From Bacteroidales bacterium (GTDB lineage: Bacteria > Bacteroidota > Bacteroidia > Bacteroidales > UBA12077): DNA of 5,118 nt. Under the pieces are notes generated by a model that made no database searches, was not told the DNA's origin, and saw only the letters and a list, made by a program, of their open reading frames with translations. The stretch spans positions 1 through 5,118 of the forward strand of contig DAOVYZ010000292.1 in NCBI GenBank assembly GCA_030635365.1. The letters are read 5' to 3'. A program made the position numbers and the translations under genes. Position 1 is the stretch's first letter, and the number at the start of each line of letters is the position of its first letter. Of this stretch, positions 1 through 5,118 are shown piece after piece.

Positions 1-1
1 A

Positions 2-79
2 ATGAGCTGGGTGAATTATAATGGTAAAGTTTATCTGGTAACTTCTTTAACTAGGGCTTATCAAAAAGTAGTAATATAA
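2..79 (+). CDS. 3' end of an upstream gene (partial, left edge)
   Basis: One forward frame is open from the left edge to a TAA at 77-79 and encodes about 25 residues, beginning MSWVNYNGKVYLVTSLTR and ending QKVVI. The alternating hydrophobic/polar pattern and the codon use look like a real beta-rich protein end. The other forward frame at the very edge stops by base 21. The window starts one base before an ATG in this frame, so a 25-codon gene is formally possible, but the C-terminal tail of a longer gene is more likely. The fragment is too short to name. The WVNYNGKVY stretch faintly recalls tails of secreted Bacteroidota peptidases, which is only an impression. A possible weak terminator lies 13 bases downstream. 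Confidence 0.5.
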   Translation: MSWVNYNGKVYLVTSLTRAYQKVVI

Positions 80-92
80 AATAGACATTTCG

Positions 93-121
93 TAATACCT
101 TTTAGTTTTATACAGGTATTA
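93..121 (+). terminator. weak hairpin after the upstream gene tail
   Basis: A perfect 8-bp inverted repeat, taatacct at 93-100 and aggtatta at 114-121, encloses a 13-base loop just after the stop at 77-79. The position fits a terminator. The stem is AT-rich and no clean T-run follows, so this is a weak candidate and could be chance in AT-rich DNA. Confidence 0.25.
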
Positions 122-128
122 ACAATTT

Positions 129-186
129 AAGCATACTTACATTCTATATTGACAGAACAGTCATGTAATAGGAGGTGGGTATGCTT
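129..186 (+). promoter_or_regulatory. structured leader upstream of the DUF4846 gene
   Basis: A perfect 8-bp inverted repeat (aagcatac 129-136, gtatgctt 179-186) encloses 42 bases. The right arm covers the ATG at 181. Immediately before that ATG, 170-176 reads AGGAGGT, a full anti-Shine-Dalgarno match with a 4-base gap to the ATG. The ATG opens a 9-codon ORF (181-207, MLLFLSWI then TAG). The 9-mer ttaagcata at 127-135 recurs directly at 239-247, just before the GTG start at 258. These are direct observations. A regulatory role, such as a leader peptide or a structure masking the start, is inference. Chance is a serious alternative. Confidence 0.25.
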
Positions 187-197
187 TTATTTTTAAG

Positions 198-228
198 TTG
201 GATTTAGAAAATAATATTCGAATATTTG
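198..228 (+). promoter_or_regulatory. possible Bacteroidota-type promoter for the DUF4846 gene
   Basis: The sequence aatatttg at 221-228 matches the Bacteroidota -7 consensus TAnnTTTG at all but its first base. A ttg at 198-200 lies about 20 bases upstream, where the -33 TTTG-like element would sit. Transcription would start near 234, giving a leader of about 24 bases before the GTG at 258. The match is imperfect and the region is very AT-rich. Confidence 0.3.
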
Positions 229-257
229 TATATTAGAATTAAGCATAAAATTAAACA

Positions 258-1088
258 GTGAAATCAATTAGTTTAACAAAAATATGTTTTTTATTTATAA
301 TTTTGGCTTGTGGGCAAATTGTTGATGAAAAGAGTTTGATTAATGAAACAGGGAGTACTATTGTGGAGCGTATTGTACCACCCAATAATTTTAATCGTAT
401 AAACACAGATGCAAGAAGTTTTGCCTATTATCTTCGAAACTTACCATTAAAACCACATGATACAAAAGTTAAATATTACAATGGAATAATAAAACCTAAT
501 TTCTGGGTATATTCTGCCGTAATTGATCTTGATATAGGCGAAAGAAATTTACAGCAATGTGCCGATGCTGTAATGAGATTAAAAGGAGAGTATTTATATA
601 AATCAAAACAGTACAATAAAATACATTTTAATTTTACAAATGGCTTTAGGGTCGATTATTCGGAGTGGATGAAAGGAAAACGAATAAAAGTTGAGGGAAA
701 TAAAACATATTGGACAGATCAGGGAACACCATCAAATACCTACAAAGATTTCAGAAAATATATGAATATAATATTTGCATATGCAGGAACACTTTCATTA
801 TCGGCAGAAATGATATCAGTTGATATAAATGATATGCAAATAGGGGATGTTTTTATCCAGGGAGGCAGCCCGGGGCATGCAGTAATAGTTGTAGATATGG
901 CATCGAATGACAATGGTAATAAAGTATTTATGTTAGCACAAAGTTATATGCCGGCACAAGATATTCATATATTAAAAAACCCAAACAATAAAAAAATAAG
1001 TCCCTGGTATAGTTTAAATTTTGAAGGAGATTTGGAGACTCCTGAATGGACTTTTAAGAAAACAGATTTAAAACGATTTAAAGATTAA
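258..1088 (+). CDS. DUF4846 family lipoprotein
   Basis: This 276-residue protein is recognised as a DUF4846 family member, typical of Bacteroidota; its biochemical function is unknown to me. Residues 1-18 form a basic then hydrophobic signal ending ILAC, so Cys18 is a likely lipidation site that would anchor the protein to an envelope membrane. Family-like blocks follow in order: NLQQCADAVMRLKGEYLY (98-114), IHFNFTNGFRVDY (122-134), MQIGDVFIQGGSPGHAVIV (193-211), AQSYMPAQDIHILKNPNN (227-244) and SPWYS (248-252). The GD...GHAVIVVD block resembles the core strands of NlpC/P60 or CHAP-like folds. With Cys101 at a helix start and His207, a hidden papain-like site is conceivable, but that is inference. 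The GTG start is chosen because an in-frame TAA lies at 252-254, no later in-frame ATG would keep the signal peptide, and the A-rich leader suits this phylum. The next gene begins 3 bases after the stop, suggesting one transcript. Family assignment is firm; function is not known. Confidence 0.9.
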   Translation: MKSISLTKICFLFIILACGQIVDEKSLINETGSTIVERIVPPNNFNRINTDARSFAYYLRNLPLKPHDTKVKYYNGIIKPNFWVYSAVIDLDIGERNLQQCADAVMRLKGEYLYKSKQYNKIHFNFTNGFRVDYSEWMKGKRIKVEGNKTYWTDQGTPSNTYKDFRKYMNIIFAYAGTLSLSAEMISVDINDMQIGDVFIQGGSPGHAVIVVDMASNDNGNKVFMLAQSYMPAQDIHILKNPNNKKISPWYSLNFEGDLETPEWTFKKTDLKRFKD

Positions 1089-1091
1089 GAT

Positions 1092-1820
1092 ATGGCAATT
1101 ACAGTAAAACCAATTTCTTTGTTAAAATCATTCATGCTCTTTCTTATTCCATCTCTGTATTTTATATTAATAACATGGGTGTTAATTCCTATTATGAATT
1201 CCTCATTAGAAATACATCCGGCCTTAAGTTGGTTTATTGGGGCCTTATTGGTGTTTGTTCCATTATTTTTTCTGGCATTTTTTTTAACTAAAAAGGATGG
1301 CTTTAAGATTAAGACAGAAATATATGATAGACTGAGGTTGAAGAAACTGAGTAAAAAGGATTGGAAATATATTATTATTTCATCAGTATCTATATTTGTT
1401 ATTACAGGCTTAATATTTGGAGTATCTAAATTTTTACATAATAGTTTTGGAATAAGAGAGTTGAGAAGTACACCGGGTTTCATGGATTTTGAGCCATTTG
1501 TTGGAAAAGAAAAACTTTTACTGTTGGTATGGATATTTATGTTCTTTTTTAATATATGTGGCGAAGAATTATTATGGCGAGGTTATATAATGCCCCGGCA
1601 GGAACTTAAGCATAAACAATATGCCTGGATAGTTAATGGTGTGTTATGGATTATTTTTCACGCTTGCTTTGGGCTTGATTTAATAATAATCATTTTACCG
1701 GTAGTGTTTATTTTACCTTATGCTGTTTATAAAACGAAGAATACTATTGTAGGAATACTAATACATGCTATTTTAAATGGGCCTATGTTTATACTTGTTT
1801 CATTAGGTGTAATAAGTTGA
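1092..1820 (+). CDS. CPBP family intramembrane glutamic endopeptidase (Abi/CAAX protease-like)
   Basis: This 242-residue, very hydrophobic protein has about seven or eight likely membrane segments, at roughly 14-36, 45-66, 92-112, 141-156, 176-193, 196-213 and 217-240. It carries the CPBP/Rce1-type motifs: EELLWR with Glu158, Glu159 and Arg163; an aromatic-xxxH motif ending FH with His190; and HAILN with His225 and Asn229. In Rce1-type enzymes these residues activate water for glutamate-dependent peptide cleavage inside the membrane, so the enzyme looks catalytically intact. Its length is ordinary for small bacterial members. Bacterial relatives have been linked to bacteriocin self-immunity, regulated proteolysis and surface-protein processing; nothing here identifies the substrate. 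The ATG at 1092 lies 3 bases after the stop of the DUF4846 gene, so co-transcription and perhaps translational coupling are likely. No Shine-Dalgarno sequence is present. Family call firm, role open. Confidence 0.93.
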   Translation: MAITVKPISLLKSFMLFLIPSLYFILITWVLIPIMNSSLEIHPALSWFIGALLVFVPLFFLAFFLTKKDGFKIKTEIYDRLRLKKLSKKDWKYIIISSVSIFVITGLIFGVSKFLHNSFGIRELRSTPGFMDFEPFVGKEKLLLLVWIFMFFFNICGEELLWRGYIMPRQELKHKQYAWIVNGVLWIIFHACFGLDLIIIILPVVFILPYAVYKTKNTIVGILIHAILNGPMFILVSLGVIS

Positions 1821-1846
1821 TAATTTGTTGTAAACTTTTTATCAAC
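1816..1846 (+). terminator. possible hairpin at the end of the CPBP gene
   Basis: A perfect 8-bp inverted repeat, gttgataa at 1816-1823 and ttatcaac at 1839-1846, overlaps the CPBP stop codon and encloses 15 bases. It could end or attenuate the two-gene transcript. There is a T-run inside the loop (1836-1840) but none after the stem, so it is not a classical intrinsic terminator. Confidence 0.3.
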
Positions 1847-1872
1847 CTGCAAACGTTATTTCAAGAATTTTA

Positions 1873-1880
1873 TATTTTTG
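1873..1880 (+). promoter_or_regulatory. candidate -7 element of the barrel-protein promoter
   Basis: The sequence tatttttg matches the Bacteroidota -7 consensus TAnnTTTG exactly and sits 28 bases before the ATG at 1909, leaving a leader of roughly 20 bases. I see no clear TTTG around 19-21 bases upstream, so the -33 half is weak. The 88-bp gap after the preceding gene and the hairpin at 1816-1846 support a separate transcript. Confidence 0.4.
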
Positions 1881-1908
1881 TTGAATTGTAAAACTAAAAC
1901 TATTCGTA

Positions 1909-2481
1909 ATGAGAAAAATATTATTGTTATTTATGCTTGTAGCTTTTTATACTTTTGTTAATGCACAAGTATTTAATACAGGACAAACTTTAAAAAAGGG
2001 GGTTGTATCATTGGGCTTAGAACCGGCAATTCATATTGATGGTGGTGCAGGGGGAGCAATATTTTTTGCCCATGCAGGATATGGAATAAAAAGTGGTATT
2101 GATATATCTGCTAAAGCAGGTGCGGGGAGAGGCCGTTCTTTTTATGTAGGTGGTGATATTGAATTTGCTTTGGCAAAAAGAATCTCTTTGGCATTTGGAG
2201 CTCATAAGTTTGGTGATTTTGGAGTAGACGGAACTTTTAATTTTGTAATTCCGGTGACAGGAGATGTTCGGATCTTTTCGGGTTGCGATTCAGATGTAAA
2301 TTTTGGCACACGTATAAACTCCAATGGGGACCGTGTTCGCGATACAGATATACTGGTTTGGGTTCCTATAGGAGTTGAGGTAGGTATTTCAAAAAGTATT
2401 AACTTAATATTTGAATCCGAAATAGGAGTAGCTCCCGGAACATACCATGTAATAGGAGGAGGATTAAATTTCTATTTTTAA
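1909..2481 (+). CDS. small outer-membrane beta-barrel protein (hypothetical)
   Basis: This 190-residue protein has a clear signal peptide: a basic start (MRK), a hydrophobic core, and a predicted signal peptidase I site after VNA, giving a mature N-terminus at Gln20. The mature part is rich in Gly and alternating hydrophobic/polar residues, consistent with roughly 8-10 transmembrane beta strands at about 30-40, 48-58, 61-71, 76-88, 91-99, 103-113, 118-125, 147-159, 163-173 and 178-190. It ends in Tyr-Phe, the aromatic C-terminus typical of outer-membrane barrels recognised by the BAM complex. A polar stretch at 124-146 (GCDSDVNFGTRINSNGDRVRD) could be a surface loop. I recognise the fold class but not a named family; a small porin or a structural barrel are both possible. 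The ATG at 1909 is the start that keeps the signal peptide. The gene converges on the tricorn homologue, and the two 3' ends share a palindrome. Confidence 0.75.
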   Translation: MRKILLLFMLVAFYTFVNAQVFNTGQTLKKGVVSLGLEPAIHIDGGAGGAIFFAHAGYGIKSGIDISAKAGAGRGRSFYVGGDIEFALAKRISLAFGAHKFGDFGVDGTFNFVIPVTGDVRIFSGCDSDVNFGTRINSNGDRVRDTDILVWVPIGVEVGISKSINLIFESEIGVAPGTYHVIGGGLNFYF

Positions 2482-2502
2482 GAAGATTAAAGAATAAATT
2501 TT

Positions 2503-2579
2503 TAAAGTCATTCTGAGCGGAGTCGAAGAATGTTTGTTATAAATTGAGGAACATTTCGACTTCGCTCAATGTGACTTTA
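2503..2579. repeat. dispersed-repeat palindrome, probable bidirectional terminator
   Basis: A long imperfect palindrome fills the convergent gap. The outer arms are taaagtca (2503-2510) and tgacttta (2572-2579). The main stem pairs 2515-2527 (gagcggagtcgaa) with 2555-2567 (ttcgacttcgctc), with one G-U wobble at 2520/2562. The inner arms are atgtt (2530-2534) and aacat (2550-2554), enclosing a 15-base loop. It starts 21 bases after the barrel-gene stop and lies 20 bases from the stop of the reverse gene, so it is placed symmetrically to end both transcripts, and modest T-rich tails follow on each side. From memory, the core 'ttctgagcgaagtcgaagaa' and its mirror form a widespread intergenic repeat in Bacteroidota and some other bacteria, so this looks like a REP/MITE-like unit reused as a terminator. 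Confidence 0.8.
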
Positions 2580-2599
2580 TTTGTATGGCTTTTAAATTC

Positions 2600-5118
2600 C
2601 TATTTAAGCTCCTTTAAAGCCTCTTGTATAGCTTTTTCAAGTTGAGGGTCATTGCCATTTAAACGGTCTTTGAAAGAATTCTTAACATAAATATCAGGAG
2701 CAACACCGGTAAGCTCCAGGTCGTTTCCTTCTAAATCATAACATCCCCACACTGGCAACCTGGTGTACGAGCCATCAACCAACCTGCGTCCTGATGTAAA
2801 AATAATCCAACGATAAGTTTCAGTACCAATAATTTTCCCCAGGTTTAATTGGCGAAATCCGGCAGCAGTCATTTCGGCATCACTTAACGAATGCTCATTA
2901 ATTAATAATACAATAGGCTTACCGGAGGGAGCGAAATTTGGTTGAGGCGACATTTTACCATTCCTGTATTTCCATTCCAGATAAGGCTTTTGTGATAAAA
3001 ACTGAAGTACGTCATCGTGAACATTTCCACCGGTGTTATATCTTAAATCAAGAATCAGGGCATCTCTATGAATAGCTTCCGTTGTCATATCAATTAAAAA
3101 ATTATTCAGGCTTCTTGACCCCATATTCTTCATATGCACATAAGCTACCCTTTTTTGAGTTGCATTATCAACAATTTTTTGCCGGCTGGCTATCCATTCG
3201 TTATATAAAAATCCGTTAATAGTTCGTGCAGCAACAGGGTGAATTTTTACATCATAAGTAGAATTATTGCGTTTAAATTTAAAAGATATTTCCTCAGGAA
3301 TACTGGTTTGAGTAAAATAGCTATTTCTGTTTTTAGACTTATCTGTTTTTATATCATTTACAGCTACTAATTCATCACCGGGCTGTATTGGATTATCCAA
3401 AATGTCAACGGGAGATTTTTTTACAAATTGCTTTACTATGTATGGATTATTATTATCAAAAATAATACCCGAAGCAAAAGTTCTAGTTTTATAAAAAGTC
3501 TTTTCTTCATTGCCCTGAGACCTGAAACCAAGATGCGATGAGTTTAATTCACCCAACATATCATTTTGCAAAGTACGTAAGTTTTCACGATTGCGCACAT
3601 GAGGCAAGAAAGCTTCATATAGTGTTTTAACAGCACTCCAGTCAAGTCCATGATAGTTTATATCGTAAAAGTTCTCAGCTAAAACTGCCCAGTTTTCATA
3701 AAACATCTGAACAAACTCACTATGTAGGTTTTTGTCAAAAGAATGACTGATATTAATTTTTTCTAATTTTTTACCAGATATTTTTACCTCGTAAATATTT
3801 CCACCACTTAAGGCATAATACTTATCTTTTGCTTTAGTAAGAATATCAAAATCTTTGTCAAAAATTTTCTCGGTCTTCTTTTTCTCGAAAGGTTCAATTT
3901 CTGTTTTGTAAATACCTGTATTGTTTTTATCTAAATTTAAGTTAAATAAAATAATGGTTTTATTTTTTTCTTTGAACACATGTGGAGAATATTGCCATCC
4001 ACTATTAGATGCAATACGTTCCCATCTTTCCGAAATATTTTCAAACTCAAATTTTATATCAATAATGGTATCCTTCTTCTTATTATCAGAGAAAAGGCCT
4101 TCGTATTCATCCGACTTAAACTCATTAGTAAATCTGTAAAGAGGAATTCTGTATAGTTTGCTTTCTCCTTTACCACGGGGGAAGCCGGGATGATATCTTT
4201 CGGCAGAAATATAAAGGTACTTTCCATCGGGTGACCAATAAGGGTCATTCTCAGGGACACCTGTATTAGTTAGGTTAGTAGCCTGTTTCAGTTTTAAATC
4301 ATAAACCAAAACATCCGGTTCAAAATTCCTGTATGCAGTAAAAACAACAAAATTACCATCAGGAGAAAAACGAGGCTGACTGCCACGGAACCAAAACTCA
4401 TCTTCAATAATATTTTCAACCTTAAAGCTTTTTAAGTCAAGAATATCAAGGTGGTTACTACCACTTACATAAACAGCTTTATCCCTTTTAGGGGATACTT
4501 CAAGTAAACGTTCGGTTCTGTTGGTGCTTGTACGTTGTTTTTCGGCACCATTAACAGCCGAAATAGTAAAAAGATTAGCCCATCCTTTATTTGTCCTGCT
4601 ATAAAGGATGTTTGAGTTATCGGCAAGCCATTTTACTTCAATAACCCTTTCCAAAGGGTCAGTATTCATTTCCTTAACAAACTTTCCTTTGATATCTGAA
4701 ACAAATAAGCGGCCTCGCGAAACAAATGCTATTTTCTTATTATCAGGCGATACATCAAAATTACTTATTTTGCCCTGTGCTTTAAAAGATTTGTCCGTAG
4801 TAAGAACTTCATTTTTGAAAATCTTGATTTCAGGTTTAACCGGGTTCTGTGATTCAACATCATAAACAAAAATCTGGTAATCTTTGGTAAAAACAACTTT
4901 TTTACCATTAGCACTTACCTGCGGGCGCCCAATAGCCGTTTTAAAATCGCTTAATTGCTTTTTAACACCATTGTTAAGAATGTAAAGGTTGTATACAGTA
5001 TTCGCTTCGTCGGAGGCAATATATAAATTACCATCTTTATCAACCGTAGGCCATAAATCTTTACCATCATAATCGGTAAGCTCTTTGAAAACTTGAGTAG
5101 CAGTATTGTAATATTTAA
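2600..5118 (-). CDS. tricorn protease homologue, S41 family (N-terminus beyond the right edge)
   Basis: This is the C-terminal part of a large tricorn-type serine peptidase, which trims peptides; Bacteroidota members are usually exported to the periplasm. The frame is open from the stop (TAG at 2600-2602) to the right edge, giving 838 residues. Family members are about 1,050-1,100 residues, so roughly 240 N-terminal residues, including any signal peptide, lie outside. Numbering from the edge: residues 1 to about 465 are beta-propeller with TolB/WD-like blade motifs (VSANGKKVVF, VSPDNKKIAFVS, FSPDGNFVVFTA, WSPDGKYLYISA); about 466-545 are the first core domain, ending ELNSSHLGF; about 549-630 a PDZ domain (IQPGDELVAVND); about 655-838 the S41 core (LDLRYNTGG, then NEHSLSDAEM, then LELTGVAPDIYV). 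Likely catalytic residues by family comparison are Ser-His at 3533-3538, the Ser nucleophile codon at 2882-2884 followed by Asp, and Glu at 2714-2716. All are present, so the enzyme looks active. The ATG at 4667-4669 is internal: coding with propeller motifs continues 149 codons upstream. Confidence 0.95.
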   Translation of the reverse strand, partial: KYYNTATQVFKELTDYDGKDLWPTVDKDGNLYIASDEANTVYNLYILNNGVKKQLSDFKTAIGRPQVSANGKKVVFTKDYQIFVYDVESQNPVKPEIKIFKNEVLTTDKSFKAQGKISNFDVSPDNKKIAFVSRGRLFVSDIKGKFVKEMNTDPLERVIEVKWLADNSNILYSRTNKGWANLFTISAVNGAEKQRTSTNRTERLLEVSPKRDKAVYVSGSNHLDILDLKSFKVENIIEDEFWFRGSQPRFSPDGNFVVFTAYRNFEPDVLVYDLKLKQATNLTNTGVPENDPYWSPDGKYLYISAERYHPGFPRGKGESKLYRIPLYRFTNEFKSDEYEGLFSDNKKKDTIIDIKFEFENISERWERIASNSGWQYSPHVFKEKNKTIILFNLNLDKNNTGIYKTEIEPFEKKKTEKIFDKDFDILTKAKDKYYALSGGNIYEVKISGKKLEKINISHSFDKNLHSEFVQMFYENWAVLAENFYDINYHGLDWSAVKTLYEAFLPHVRNRENLRTLQNDMLGELNSSHLGFRSQGNEEKTFYKTRTFASGIIFDNNNPYIVKQFVKKSPVDILDNPIQPGDELVAVNDIKTDKSKNRNSYFTQTSIPEEISFKFKRNNSTYDVKIHPVAARTINGFLYNEWIASRQKIVDNATQKRVAYVHMKNMGSRSLNNFLIDMTTEAIHRDALILDLRYNTGGNVHDDVLQFLSQKPYLEWKYRNGKMSPQPNFAPSGKPIVLLINEHSLSDAEMTAAGFRQLNLGKIIGTETYRWIIFTSGRRLVDGSYTRLPVWGCYDLEGNDLELTGVAPDIYVKNSFKDRLNGNDPQLEKAIQEALKELK

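Noticed and set aside
149..168. TTGACA at 149-154 as a sigma-70 -35 box
   Set aside because: The nearest -10-like sequence is only about 10 bases away, and the host phylum uses a different primary promoter consensus.
1085..1483. Long reverse-strand open frame opposite the CPBP protease gene
   Set aside because: It lies entirely within a gene with complete CPBP catalytic motifs. Its translation has no recognisable domain and looks like an antisense reading of membrane segments.
2017..2205. Reverse-strand open frame within the barrel-protein gene
   Set aside because: The forward frame has a clear signal peptide and beta-barrel pattern. The antisense product is Cys/Ser-rich noise.
2503..2579. 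Palindrome as part of a CRISPR array or insertion-sequence end
   Set aside because: There is a single palindromic unit with no spaced direct repeats, no transposase frame and no flanking target duplication in the 118-bp gap.
3921..4260. Two further short open frames, one on each strand, inside the tricorn gene
   Set aside because: They overlap the well-supported tricorn frame in other phases and have no start context or motif of their own.
4608..4865. Forward-strand open frame opposite the tricorn gene
   Set aside because: The reverse strand is continuous tricorn propeller sequence over the whole interval. The forward product is low-information and has no domain.

Overview
The window looks like Bacteroidota DNA. 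It is AT-rich. Its start sites lack Shine-Dalgarno sequences and sit behind A-rich leaders, one upstream region carries a TAnnTTTG-type -7 element, and the gene families (DUF4846 protein, periplasmic tricorn-type protease, small outer-membrane barrel) are common in that phylum. A marine or gut-type Bacteroidia/Marinilabiliales-like genome is plausible, but genus cannot be assigned from this stretch.

Layout. Positions 2-79 look like the 3' end of a forward-strand gene cut by the window edge. A 178-bp leader/intergenic segment follows, with several small repeats and an unusual AGGAGGT-ATG mini-ORF. Next comes a two-gene forward unit with a 3-bp gap: a DUF4846 lipoprotein (258-1088, GTG start) and a CPBP-family intramembrane glutamic protease (1092-1820). 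After an 88-bp gap with a possible promoter comes a small secreted outer-membrane beta-barrel protein (1909-2481). A 118-bp convergent gap holds a long imperfect palindrome that belongs to a recognisable dispersed-repeat type and probably ends transcription from both sides. The rest, 2600 to the right edge, is a reverse-strand tricorn-protease homologue. Its frame is open to the last base, so the gene is truncated by the window at its N-terminus. The in-frame ATG at 4669 is an internal methionine, not the start.

Together these are cell-envelope genes: an anchored lipoprotein of unknown function, a membrane-embedded protease, an outer-membrane barrel and a probably periplasmic peptidase. The tight spacing of the DUF4846 and CPBP genes is the only strong sign of a functional pair. 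I see no CRISPR array, insertion sequence, RNA gene or defence cassette. No exotic new system is evident. The most interesting leads are a possible papain-like Cys/His pair in the DUF4846 protein and the structured leader in front of it.
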